DNA of 64,000 bases, taken from contig JAFGSY010000038.1 of NCBI GenBank assembly GCA_016934315.1, positions 48,009 to 112,008 of the forward strand. The letters are read 5' to 3'. The notes beneath the pieces were generated by a model. It saw nothing but the letters and a program-made list of their open reading frames with translations, was not told the origin of the DNA and did no database searches. A program made the translations under genes and the position numbers. This document shows positions 1-8,322 of the stretch, piece by piece (the first letter of the stretch is position 1; each line of letters begins with the position of its first letter). The DNA comes from Candidatus Anaeroferrophillus wilburensis. Lineage in GTDB: Bacteria > Desulfobacterota > Anaeroferrophillalia > Anaeroferrophillales > Anaeroferrophillaceae.

Positions 1-896
1 AGCAGTGCTTTCTGGACATGCAGGCGGTTTTCAGCCTGGGTGAAAATAAGCTCCTGGAAACGCGAAAAAACCGCTGCGGAAATTTCCTCCCCACGATGGG
101 CAGGCAGGCAATGGAGCACCATAGCTGCTGGGTCAGCCACGGCCAGCAACGCATCGTTAACCTGAAACGGGGCAAAAACCTGGCGCCTGGCTGCGGCCTC
201 TTCTTCCTGCCCCATGCTGGCCCAAACATCGGTATTAATCACTTGGGCATCCCTGGCCGCTTCCAGCGGATCGGCCACTACCTTAATCGTACTCCCATGG
301 CTCTTGTCAGCCAATGCCATGATGGCTGAATCAGGGTGGTAGCCAGCCGGACACGCCAGGGTCAAATCAAAACCGAAACGCAGCGCTCCATGGATCCAGG
401 AGTTGGCCATATTGTTGCCGTCACCAATATAAGCAACTTTCATCGAGCGTATCTCGCCCAGCCGCTCCTGGATCGTGAAGATATCGGCAAGTACCTGACT
501 GGGATGCAACAGGTCGGTCAGCCCGTTGATCACCGGCACGGTGGCATGCCGGGCCAGGCACACAACGTCATCCTGTGAAAAGGTTCTGATCATGATCCCG
601 TCAACATAACGGGATAAAACACGGGCCGTATCTTCAATGGGCTCCCCCCGCCCCAGTTGGGTATCATGGCGGCTGAGAAAAAGTGCCTGCCCTCCAAGCT
701 GGAACATACCCACTTCAAAAGAAACTCTGGTTCTCGTGGAAGCTTTTTCAAAAATCATTGCCAGCGTCCTGCCAGCAAGTCGTGAACGACGCGGTAAACG
801 CTCGGCCTTCAGTACCGTGGCTAGGGACAAAACATCCCGCAAATCCCCTGCCGGCCAACTGTATAAATCAAGGAAATCCTTGTTTTTCCTGCTCAT
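1..896 (-). CDS. argF: Ornithine carbamoyltransferase, 3' end cut by window edge
   Basis: Transfers the carbamoyl group of carbamoyl phosphate to ornithine to give citrulline, in cytosolic arginine biosynthesis. About 298 codons are visible from the ATG at 896; the last few residues lie beyond the left edge. The carbamoyl-phosphate motif STRTR is at residues 53-57, DVWASMG follows, and HCLPAHRG lies near the C-terminus. The last two separate ornithine from aspartate carbamoyltransferases. The ATG overlaps the argD stop as ATGA, so the two genes are probably translationally coupled. Identification is secure; only the C-terminal residues cannot be checked. Confidence 0.96.
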   Translation of the reverse strand, partial: MSRKNKDFLDLYSWPAGDLRDVLSLATVLKAERLPRRSRLAGRTLAMIFEKASTRTRVSFEVGMFQLGGQALFLSRHDTQLGRGEPIEDTARVLSRYVDGIMIRTFSQDDVVCLARHATVPVINGLTDLLHPSQVLADIFTIQERLGEIRSMKVAYIGDGNNMANSWIHGALRFGFDLTLACPAGYHPDSAIMALADKSHGSTIKVVADPLEAARDAQVINTDVWASMGQEEEAAARRQVFAPFQVNDALLAVADPAAMVLHCLPAHRGEEISAAVFSRFQELIFTQAENRLHVQKAL

Positions 897-2083
897 GGCA
901 GCACCTCATCAAGGACCGTCATCAACGTCTCAATGTCCGCTTCAGTGACAATCAGGGGGGGGGTCAGGCGCAGCGTCTGCTCACCGGCCGGCCCAACCAG
1001 AATGCCCCGTTCCAGACAGCGTTGAATAATATCCCCCACCGGAACCCCGAGATCAACTCCCACCATCAGGCCAAGCCCCCTTATCTCCTTGATACAGGCA
1101 TGGCGCTCTCTCAGCGTCTCAAGGCGTCCCGTCAGATAGACTCCCTGCCGCTGGCAATTAGCCAGAATATCATCGGTGTCAATGGCCTTCAAGGAGGCAA
1201 GAGCCGCGCTGCAGGCCAAGGGATTGCCACCAAATGTCGAAGCATGACTGCCGGGACCAAAGATGTTGGCGACCTTGTCGGTGGCCAGCATCGCACCGAT
1301 GGGAAAACCAGCTCCCAGGGCCTTGGCCAGCGTCATAATGTCCGGCGTCATGCCGCTGTGCTGATGGGCAAACAGCCGGCCGGTCCGCCCCAACCCGGTC
1401 TGAACCTCATCCAGGATAAGCAGAAGACCATGATCATCACAGATGCGGCGCAGCTCCTGCAGATAACCGGGCCGAGGAACAACAACTCCGCCCTCTCCCT
1501 GGACCGGCTCAACCATAACGGCACAGGTTTTACTGGTAATCGCCCTGACCACCGCCTGGGGATCATCAAAGGGCACATAGGTAAAACCTGTCAGCAGCGG
1601 CTGGTAACCAAGCTGGATCTTTTCTTGTCCGGTAGCCGAAAGAGTAGCCATCGTCCGACCATGAAATGAGCGCTGCATGGTGATAATTTCGCCTTCAGCA
1701 ACACCCCGAACCTCATGGCCATAACGCCGGGCGAGCTTAATCGCCGCTTCATTCGCCTCCGCCCCGGAATTACAGAAAAAAACTTTTTGCGCAAACGATT
1801 TGCAGCAAAGCTCCGCCGCCAGACTGGCCTGCGGCTCTATATAATACAGATTGGAAACGTGAAGCAATCTCTTGGCCTGCTCGGCAATGGCATGGGTAAC
1901 CAGGGAATGGCAATGGCCCAGATTGCAGACGGCAATCCCGGCGAGAAAATCAAGGTATTCCCGACCATCCGCATCCCAGAGCTTCATCCCCCGACCACGG
2001 ACCAACGCCACGGGATAGCGCCGGTAGGTAGGGGCAACATGAGCATCGCTAAGGGTGAAGATTTCTTGAGAATTCATGGGCAT
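893..2083 (-). CDS. argD: Acetylornithine aminotransferase
   Basis: PLP-dependent class III aminotransferase (396 residues, normal length) that makes N-acetylornithine from N-acetylglutamate semialdehyde and glutamate in arginine synthesis. Visible features are the NSGAEANE cofactor-phosphate motif (105-112), the PLP-contacting Asp in LDEVQTG (D225) and the Schiff-base Lys in TLAKALGAG (K254). A second ATG two codons downstream (2077) is an equally possible start. The gene sits 16 bp after ybaB and overlaps argF by 4 bp. Other class III aminotransferases look similar, but the argF neighbour supports argD. Confidence 0.95.
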   Translation of the reverse strand: MPMNSQEIFTLSDAHVAPTYRRYPVALVRGRGMKLWDADGREYLDFLAGIAVCNLGHCHSLVTHAIAEQAKRLLHVSNLYYIEPQASLAAELCCKSFAQKVFFCNSGAEANEAAIKLARRYGHEVRGVAEGEIITMQRSFHGRTMATLSATGQEKIQLGYQPLLTGFTYVPFDDPQAVVRAITSKTCAVMVEPVQGEGGVVVPRPGYLQELRRICDDHGLLLILDEVQTGLGRTGRLFAHQHSGMTPDIMTLAKALGAGFPIGAMLATDKVANIFGPGSHASTFGGNPLACSAALASLKAIDTDDILANCQRQGVYLTGRLETLRERHACIKEIRGLGLMVGVDLGVPVGDIIQRCLERGILVGPAGEQTLRLTPPLIVTEADIETLMTVLDEVLP

Positions 2084-2099
2084 TCAATCCGCTTCATTC

Positions 2100-2417
2100 T
2101 TACAGGGTCAGTCCCGGAACTTTAATGCCGCCGGTTACTTTTCCCAACTCAGCAGCCATCATCTCCCCTGCTTCCTTTAACGCCTTATTGGCCGCGGCAA
2201 CAACCAGATCCTGCAGCATCTCAATATCATCGGGGTCAACCACCTGAGGCTCAATGGCAATGGAGATAATCTCCTGTTTTCCATTGGCAACCACCGTCAC
2301 CATGCCGCCGCCGGCCGTTGCCTCCACCGTTTTAGCCCCCACTTCTTCCTGTATTTTTGCCATTTTGGCCTGCATCTGCTGGGCCTGTTTGAGCAAGTTA
2401 CCCATTCCCTTCGCCAT
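2100..2417 (-). CDS. ybaB: YbaB/EbfC nucleoid-associated protein
   Basis: Small dimeric DNA-binding protein (105 residues) of the YbaB/EbfC family. It has the usual plan: N-terminal MAKGMGNLLKQAQQMQ helix, central glycine-rich strand region and C-terminal helix. The ATG at 2417 is chosen because a GGAGG stands 8 nt upstream and because family members begin at this residue; an in-frame start 39 nt further upstream has no such site. It follows dnaX by 51 bp, the classical dnaX-ybaB pair. recR, which often follows ybaB, is replaced here by argD. Confidence 0.93.
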   Translation of the reverse strand: MAKGMGNLLKQAQQMQAKMAKIQEEVGAKTVEATAGGGMVTVVANGKQEIISIAIEPQVVDPDDIEMLQDLVVAAANKALKEAGEMMAAELGKVTGGIKVPGLTL

Positions 2418-2468
2418 CGTTACATCCTCCATCGTTAAAAAATCATCCCCCGACAAATCCCACGAAGA

Positions 2469-4130
2469 TCAAGTGTGCTGCCTGATCTCCTCAATGCTGG
2501 CATCAAAGGTGTCCACCAAACAGCGGACCATATCATCATTGATAACAGCCTGCTTATTGATCTGCTGAGCTCCTGATCGGACACTTTTTCCCTGGACCGC
2601 CGGAGCTGCCGGATCATTTTCCGGCAAACGACTCAACGTCACCTGCACGGAGATACCGGTTATCTCCTGGAGCTGGCTGCATAGCCTTGCTTCTTTTTCG
2701 TCATCACGCATCAGGGAATAGGCATACGCCGGCAAGCCTATTTCCAACTGCTCCCCTTCCCAGCGCAAAAGACGAGAATCTTCCAACAGGGAACTGATTA
2801 CCGGCACCACCGGGCGCAGGGCCTCAAGCACTGCTGGCCATGCCGGTTGGCCGGTGGCAAAATCGACGGGACGGAACTGCTCCTGCCCCTCCACTTCTCG
2901 ACCATAGCCAGGATCCTGCTCATGGACCTCCACGACATCCAGCCCAGGGGAGATGGCGTCGGCAGCCGGCTGGGGCATGCCCCGCAATCGATCAATAAGG
3001 GTTTCCAGTGGTTCCAGGTCTCGGGCCATCCCCATGCGCACCAAGGTCATTTCAAACGTAAGGCGAGGCAGATTAGCCGCCAGCAAAGCAGCATACTGCT
3101 CCTGAAAAAGGTCAAAAATCTGCTGCCAGTAGGAAAAGTTGGCCCGTTTTGCCAGGGTGATGATCTGCTGACGCTCTTCCGGTGCTGCTTCCACCAGATC
3201 TTCCAGCTCCGGAGACAACTTCAAAAGAACCAGATTGCGCAGATAGAGAAGAAAGTCCTTGGCAAACCGCTTCATGTCGATGCCGGCCTTCTCCAGCATC
3301 ATGACCTGCTGCAAAGCCGTCGGCATCTGGCGGTCAACCAGCGCCTGCACCAAGGCAAAGCAGTGCCGGGAATCTACCACCCCCAAGGTCAGGCGAACGT
3401 CATCCACACGTATTGGGCCACTGGAAAAAGCAACAACCTGATCCAGAACACTCAGAGCATCCCGCATGCTCCCTTCCGCCTCCCTGGCCAGCAACTGGAT
3501 GGCAGCAGGCTCGATCTCCCAACCCTCCCTGGCAGCAATATGCTCAATGGTCGCCTCAATCACGGCTGCAGATAAGCGGCCAAAATCATAGCGCTGGCAA
3601 CGTGAAAGGATGGTAATGGGTATTTTGTGCGGTTCAGTGGTCGCAAGGATAAACTTGACATGATCGGGAGGCTCTTCGAGTGTCTTTAACAGCGCGTTAA
3701 AGGCCTCGGTGGTCAGCATGTGAACTTCGTCAATAATGTAAATCTTATATGCCGAAATCTGCGGCAGATAGCCAACGTTCTCCCGTAACTGACGAATTTC
3801 ATTGATCCCCCGGTTGGAGGCGCCATCAATCTCGATAACATCCGGACTGCTGCCGGCGGTAATCGCCACACAGCTTTCACACTGATTGCACGGCTCAGGA
3901 CTTGGCCCGGTCAGGCAGTTCAGACATTTTGCCAGAATCCTCGCCGCCGAGGTTTTGCCAACCCCCCGGGAACCGGTAAACACAAAAGCATGCGCCACCC
4001 GCTTTGCCCGAATGGCATTCTGCAGAGTCTGGGCAATATGCTGCAGGCCGGCAAGGTCAGCAAAACTTTGGGGACGCCATTTACGGGCTAAAACCTGATA
4101 CACCTGGCCATCTGCCACGGACACACTCAT
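2469..4130 (-). CDS. dnaX: DNA polymerase III subunit gamma/tau
   Basis: AAA+ clamp-loader ATPase of the replicative polymerase (about 553 residues). The core has the P-loop GSRGVGKTS (around 52-60), a four-Cys zinc module starting in CLNC, the DEVHML Walker B and the SRC sensor region, followed by a tau-like C-terminal part. An in-frame GTG at 4181 lies inside the SRP RNA gene and is rejected. The ATG at 4130 directly abuts GGAG; the GTG at 4124 has that GGAG at 6 nt and may be the real start. I see no convincing A-rich slippery heptamer for a gamma frameshift. It is followed by ybaB. Confidence 0.95.
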   Translation of the reverse strand: MSVSVADGQVYQVLARKWRPQSFADLAGLQHIAQTLQNAIRAKRVAHAFVFTGSRGVGKTSAARILAKCLNCLTGPSPEPCNQCESCVAITAGSSPDVIEIDGASNRGINEIRQLRENVGYLPQISAYKIYIIDEVHMLTTEAFNALLKTLEEPPDHVKFILATTEPHKIPITILSRCQRYDFGRLSAAVIEATIEHIAAREGWEIEPAAIQLLAREAEGSMRDALSVLDQVVAFSSGPIRVDDVRLTLGVVDSRHCFALVQALVDRQMPTALQQVMMLEKAGIDMKRFAKDFLLYLRNLVLLKLSPELEDLVEAAPEERQQIITLAKRANFSYWQQIFDLFQEQYAALLAANLPRLTFEMTLVRMGMARDLEPLETLIDRLRGMPQPAADAISPGLDVVEVHEQDPGYGREVEGQEQFRPVDFATGQPAWPAVLEALRPVVPVISSLLEDSRLLRWEGEQLEIGLPAYAYSLMRDDEKEARLCSQLQEITGISVQVTLSRLPENDPAAPAVQGKSVRSGAQQINKQAVINDDMVRCLVDTFDASIEEIRQHT

Positions 4131-4132
4131 CT

Positions 4133-4143
4133 CCAAAAAAGTC
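4133..4143 (-). terminator. U-tract at the 3' end of ffs
   Basis: On the minus strand the long SRP RNA end-stem is followed at once by GAC and six T residues. This could serve as an intrinsic terminator or processing site before dnaX. The same stretch also contains the GGAG just upstream of dnaX, so some read-through into dnaX is expected. Confidence 0.4.
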
Positions 4144-4274
<131 letters not shown>

Positions 4275-4280
4275 AACCAG

Positions 4281-4369
<89 letters not shown>

Positions 4370-4473
4370 AATAGGAAAAATTTCAGGTAACATACAAGAA
4401 TTTCAGAACTAAATTGTCTAACAGAGAATCACCATGCTGTCAAGGCGAAAAGCCGATTAGTGATTTCATCTTG

Positions 4474-4502
4474 TTGACATTCCCTGACAAATGCTCTACT
4501 AA
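4474..4502 (+). promoter_or_regulatory. Sigma-70-like promoter of the molybdenum hydroxylase locus
   Basis: TTGACA (4474-4479), a 17-bp spacer and TACTAA (4497-4502) form a good vegetative-type promoter pointing at the MocA-like gene. Transcription would begin near 4510, leaving a leader of about 190 nt. Confidence 0.6.
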
Positions 4503-4509
4503 ACCAGCA

Positions 4510-4698
4510 TCCGGAAAACCCAAAAGCATACCATGCCTCCATGCCGTGGTTGCCAGACGAAAACCGGAAATTTCCGGCAAGCAAAAGTTCTTTCCGTTCA
4601 GCCTTCTCCATGGCCAGGACCTAATGTCAGGCGGATTGCGAAAAGCTGAACCCCCCGGCCATCACCGGCGCTGTGGGGAGACAATGGGGTAAACTTCC
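4510..4698 (+). promoter_or_regulatory. Structured 5' leader ahead of the MocA-like gene
   Basis: Non-coding 190-nt stretch between a predicted promoter and the TTG start. It holds a 14-bp palindrome CCGGAAATTTCCGG (4564-4577), a stem GTTCAGC (4596-4602) with GCTGAAC (4645-4651), and a final CCCC/GGGG hairpin (4651-4678) that would hide the GGGGAG just before the start region. Placement before Mo-cofactor genes suggests a regulatory leader. I cannot confirm that it is a molybdenum-cofactor riboswitch. Confidence 0.35.
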
Positions 4699-5346
4699 TT
4701 GGCTCAACCAGCAACCAAAGGCACTTCTGTACAGCTGTCGGCACTGATCGTAGCGGCCGGGGAAGCCCGCCGGTTCGGGCAGCCCAAGCAGCTCCTGCCG
4801 TGGGGGAGGAACAACACCATCCTGGGTTCTGTTCTGGCCACCGTCAAAAAAACTCCCGGCTTGGCCAGGATTCATGTGGTACTTGGTGCCCATTACGACG
4901 CCATTACCAAAACCATGGAATCAGCTCTGTCAACAGTCAACGTCATCAGAAACCGGGCCTGGCAGCAGGGTATGTTCAGCTCAATCACCGAGGGTCTGCG
5001 TTTTTTATCAAATGACGCGACGAACGAGGGCATTCTGGTGCTGCTCGGGGATATGCCGTTTATCACACCGGAAATCCTCAGCCAGTTTGTCGGGGCGGCG
5101 GAAACCCTGACCCAGGAACAGCCACTGATCATTGCCACAGTGCATGACAGGCCGGCCCATCCCTACCTGCTCTGGCAGCACCATATCGGTGAAATTTTAT
5201 CTTTAAGCGGTGAAACTGGCATTCGCCCTTTTATCCAAAAACATTTTGCGCAAGCCCATGCCATCAACGTTTCAAGGCATTCGGGCCGACAAGACATTGA
5301 CACCTGGGAAACCTACAAGCAGCTCTTCAAAGAGTCGCTGGCATAA
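4699..5346 (+). CDS. MocA-like molybdenum cofactor nucleotidyltransferase
   Basis: Protein of 215 residues of the MobA-like NTP transferase family. It has the N-terminal signature LIVAAGEARRFGQPK (16-30) and a metal-binding LLGDMPF segment near the middle. Family members transfer CMP or GMP to molybdopterin. Position before xdhC and xanthine-dehydrogenase-type subunits favours a MocA-like cytidylyl transfer (inference). The start is a TTG at 4699; no ATG or GTG lies upstream of the conserved motif in this frame. The leader may regulate it. Confidence 0.85.
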   Translation: MAQPATKGTSVQLSALIVAAGEARRFGQPKQLLPWGRNNTILGSVLATVKKTPGLARIHVVLGAHYDAITKTMESALSTVNVIRNRAWQQGMFSSITEGLRFLSNDATNEGILVLLGDMPFITPEILSQFVGAAETLTQEQPLIIATVHDRPAHPYLLWQHHIGEILSLSGETGIRPFIQKHFAQAHAINVSRHSGRQDIDTWETYKQLFKESLA

Positions 5347-5399
5347 CCCCTACCGGCTGACTTGCCGCCGTTGGGAGCCAATAAGCATGAACGTGTGGC

Positions 5400-5552
5400 A
5401 ACCGGCAAAACCCCTCGGAAACCGGATGGCACAGTAGCGACTCAAGAGTTGCGGTACGCAAAACCTGAGGGATGAGGCGCATAGGAGATGACAACCCAGT
5501 GACGAAGGGTGCAGCACAACATAAAAGAGGGGGTTGCTGCGAAGCCATCAAT
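5400..5552 (+). ncRNA. Candidate structured RNA element, copy A
   Basis: One of three related elements in this window. Shared blocks are GGCAAAACC (5404-5412), a small hairpin CGG-AAA-CCG (5416-5424), GCAAAACC (5458-5465), TGACG (5500-5504), CAGCAC (5512-5517) and CCATCA (5545-5550). Stem GCAGC (5511-5515) with GTTGC (5533-5537) encloses a 17-nt purine-rich loop, and CTCA (5441-5444) can pair with TGAG (5466-5469). It lies in the 408-bp gap between the MocA-like gene and xdhC, about 200 nt before xdhC. No family I can name matches it. Confidence 0.5.
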
Positions 5553-5754
5553 AGATGCTCAAAAAGCACCATCAGGCATGGGAAGCCGGCAAACAACCCT
5601 GCACAAACAGTTATTGGCCACCAAAAGTTTTTTGTCCTGGATGAATCCGCCGCGTGGTGGTAAACACATATAAGCATAGGGCCATTGGTCTATTTATTGC
5701 TTAACTCTGACAAGCACCGCTTAATCTGCGCAGCCGAAGGTAAAAAAACCGATA

Positions 5755-6768
5755 ATGGAATTTTCCTGGGAAACCCTTGCAACAATCCTTGCGGCAGAAC
5801 CGGCAGGGATTGCCGTCTGCACAATTATCGACAAGCACGGCTCCGTTCCGCGGGGAGTAGGAACCCGCATGCTGGTCCGGGCTGACGGAACCATTGACGG
5901 AACCATTGGCGGGGGAATTGGCGAGTATGAGATCATTGCCCAAGCCCGTCGGGCAATCAGCAGCCGTCAAAGCCTTGTTACCACCACTTCTCTGGCCGGG
6001 GAACAGGGGCTGGACTCGCCAGCGATCTGCGGCGGCTGGTTTCAAACTGCTATCGCCTTCTGGTCCCCCGAAGATTACAGGAAACCTGCCAAACAGATTG
6101 CCAACGCCCTTGAACAGGGACTGACGCTGATGCTTTTTGAATATCCCGGCGGCGGCATTGTGACCTATGAACCGGCCACCGGGCAATCAACCAGCGCCGG
6201 GAACCTGCCGTTGTCGGTGGAAACACTGCTCACAGCCTGGAAAAAAGAGCAGCAACCTGGCCTGCAGGAGCTTGACGGACAGCAGCTGATGGTCACCCCC
6301 CTGCTGCCACCGCCGCAGATGGTTATTTTCGGGGCCGGTCATCTGGCAATTCCACTGGTTGAGATGGCCTCCTGGTGCGGGTTTGCAACGACCGTTATTG
6401 ATGACCGGGATGAGTTTGCTGATCCCGGCCGGTTTCCCAAGGCAAAAAAGGTACTCACCGCACCCATGGATGCGGTTAAAAATCTTGTAGCTCCTTCCAT
6501 GACCACCTATTTTGTCCTCATTACCCGGGAACATCGGCATGATGACCTGCTGCTGCGTCAGCTCCTCGGCCTGCCTTATGCCTACCTGGGAATGATTGGC
6601 AGCCGGCGACGGACCACCAAGGTCAAGGAGCGCTTGGTGGATGACGGCTATCCAGTAGCTGAAATTGAGGCTATCCATTCTCCCATCGGGCTGGAGATCG
6701 GCGCCCAGACACCAGAAGAAATTGCCATCAGCATTATGGCTGAAATAATATCGGTGAAAAACCGTTAA
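5755..6768 (+). CDS. XdhC/CoxI family molybdenum hydroxylase maturation protein
   Basis: Protein of 337 residues. It has an N-terminal XdhC/CoxI domain (about 8-75, GSVPRGVGTRM and IGGGIGEYE motifs) and a C-terminal Rossmann-like XdhC domain with GAGHLA (193-198) and MIGSRRR. In the XdhC family this type of protein binds molybdenum cofactor, supports its sulfuration and delivers it to xanthine-dehydrogenase-type enzymes. It is followed 15 bp later by the 2Fe-2S subunit, so it is probably the dedicated chaperone of the downstream enzyme. Cys22 and Cys92 are candidate sulfur ligands (inference). Confidence 0.9.
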   Translation: MEFSWETLATILAAEPAGIAVCTIIDKHGSVPRGVGTRMLVRADGTIDGTIGGGIGEYEIIAQARRAISSRQSLVTTTSLAGEQGLDSPAICGGWFQTAIAFWSPEDYRKPAKQIANALEQGLTLMLFEYPGGGIVTYEPATGQSTSAGNLPLSVETLLTAWKKEQQPGLQELDGQQLMVTPLLPPPQMVIFGAGHLAIPLVEMASWCGFATTVIDDRDEFADPGRFPKAKKVLTAPMDAVKNLVAPSMTTYFVLITREHRHDDLLLRQLLGLPYAYLGMIGSRRRTTKVKERLVDDGYPVAEIEAIHSPIGLEIGAQTPEEIAISIMAEIISVKNR

Positions 6769-6783
6769 ATCCAGGAGGTATCT

Positions 6784-7260
6784 ATGAAACAGGTCATTAC
6801 CCTCAACATCAATGGTGACTGCTATGAACTGGCAGTCCACCCGTGGCGGACCCTCAATGAGGTTCTCCGGGAAGATTTGAAGCTGACCGGAACCAAGTTG
6901 GGCTGCGGCACCGGCGACTGCGGCGCCTGCACGGTACTGATTGACGGCAAGTCGGTTAGCTCCTGCCTCACCCTGGCCGTTGAGGCGGTTGACCGCCGGA
7001 TCACCACCATCGAAGGCATGGCCCCCAATAGCGAGGAGCTGCATCCCATTCAGGAATCTTTCATTGAAAAAGGGGCGATTCAATGCGGCTACTGCACCCC
7101 CGGAATGATCATGTCCAGTGCCTATCTCCTGAAGCAGAATCCACAACCAACAGAAAAGGAAATTCGCGCTGGCCTCTCGGGCAATCTGTGCCGCTGTACC
7201 GGCTACAACAAAATTGTCGACGCCATCAAGGATGCTGCCGATAAAATGAACCAGCATTAG
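6784..7260 (+). CDS. Molybdenum hydroxylase 2Fe-2S subunit
   Basis: Small electron-transfer subunit (158 residues) of a xanthine dehydrogenase family enzyme. The plant-type ferredoxin domain binds the first cluster through C41, C46, C49 and C61; the helical domain binds the second through C101, C104, C136 and C138 (CGYC and CRC motifs). An AGGAGG lies 7 nt before the ATG. It carries electrons between the Mo site of the large subunit and the FAD of the medium subunit. The substrate cannot be inferred from this subunit. Confidence 0.95.
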   Translation: MKQVITLNINGDCYELAVHPWRTLNEVLREDLKLTGTKLGCGTGDCGACTVLIDGKSVSSCLTLAVEAVDRRITTIEGMAPNSEELHPIQESFIEKGAIQCGYCTPGMIMSSAYLLKQNPQPTEKEIRAGLSGNLCRCTGYNKIVDAIKDAADKMNQH

Positions 7261-7365
7261 CTGCTTGCAGACAAAAGTCGTTTTGAACAACCGAAAAGTT
7301 TCATCATCAGCATAATGCTTGGCGGCACCAAGACCGCCATCACCTCAAATTCAGGAGATGCTCCC

Positions 7366-8250
7366 GTGTCTTTACCAAAGTTCACCTACCTGGCCCCGGA
7401 CAGTCTTGAAGAAGCCTGTCAGCTGCTGGCCAACCATCAGGGTACCATAAAAATCAAGGCCGGCGGCACCGACCTCATGGTTCGCCTGGCACAACATGCT
7501 TTAAAACCAGCCTATCTCATGGCCCTTGGCAAAATCCCCGGTTTGGCTGAGGTCTCATATACACCTACTGCCGGCCTGAAGCTCGGCGCCATGGCACTGC
7601 TCGCCGAGGTGGTCAACAACCCGGCAATCCAGGAACATTATCCCATGCTGGCACGGGCTGCCAACGCAACGGCAACCGTTCAGATCCGCAACATGGGTAC
7701 CGTCATGGGTAATGTGTGCAATGCTTCACCATCGGCGGACAACATTCCCTCCTTGATGGTCCACGGGGCATCCATCAAGACGATTTCAGCCAACGGTGAA
7801 CGGGAAATACCGCTGTCTGAATTCTTCCTCGGCCCCGGTCGTACCGCCTTGGAATCGGGCGAAATAGCCACGGCAATCCTCGTTCCGCCGCTGCCGGCTT
7901 CCAGTGGCGTCAGCTACCAGAAAATTTCACGGCGCTCCAAAGTGGATATCGCGGCAGTCAATGTCGCCGCCATGCTGCAATTGGATGCTGACGGCACCTG
8001 TCAGCAGGCCCGCATCTGTCTCGGTGCTGTCGGCCCCACCCCGCTGCAGGCCACCAAGACTGCCGCTTTTCTCCAGGGAAAGGCTCTCCATTCTGAAACA
8101 ATTGAAGAAGCGGGAGAGCTGGCGGCAGGCGAAGCATCGCCCATTTCCGACGTTCGCGCCTCAAAAGAGTATCGCAAGCTGATGGTCGCCGTATTGACGA
8201 AACGGGCGTTGTCGGAAGCCTGCCATCTGGCAACCGGAACCAAGAGCTAG
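7366..8250 (+). CDS. Molybdenum hydroxylase FAD-binding subunit
   Basis: Medium subunit (294 residues) of the CoxM/XdhB type. FAD-contacting motifs are AGGTDL (32-37) and the GNVCNASPSAD segment near residue 125, followed by the CO-dehydrogenase flavoprotein C-terminal domain. I choose the GTG at 7366, which has AGGAG at 8 nt. An in-frame ATG at 7315 lacks a ribosome site and would add 17 unconserved residues. There is no extra 4Fe-4S insertion, unlike 4-hydroxybenzoyl-CoA reductase beta subunits. It lies between the 2Fe-2S and Mo subunits. Confidence 0.93.
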   Translation: MSLPKFTYLAPDSLEEACQLLANHQGTIKIKAGGTDLMVRLAQHALKPAYLMALGKIPGLAEVSYTPTAGLKLGAMALLAEVVNNPAIQEHYPMLARAANATATVQIRNMGTVMGNVCNASPSADNIPSLMVHGASIKTISANGEREIPLSEFFLGPGRTALESGEIATAILVPPLPASSGVSYQKISRRSKVDIAAVNVAAMLQLDADGTCQQARICLGAVGPTPLQATKTAAFLQGKALHSETIEEAGELAAGEASPISDVRASKEYRKLMVAVLTKRALSEACHLATGTKS

Positions 8251-8322
8251 TCAGTATCCCGGCAGAAACGGCTTTTTCCCGGATGAACATGAATCAGATA
8301 AGCCAACACCAGAGAGGAAACG

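Noticed and set aside
893..1669. Long plus-strand frame opposite argD
   Set aside because: Shadow of argD/argF coding on the minus strand with no family signature.
4429..4611. Minus-strand 60-codon frame in the MocA leader
   Set aside because: No ribosome site and it lies in a hairpin-rich leader.
5400..5552. c-di-GMP (GEMM) riboswitch for element A
   Set aside because: GGCAAAACC and a GAAA-like hairpin are reminiscent, but the rest of the GEMM core is missing.
5327..5677. Minus-strand 116-codon frame opposite RNA element A
   Set aside because: No family, no ribosome site; the plus-strand conserved blocks explain the sequence better.
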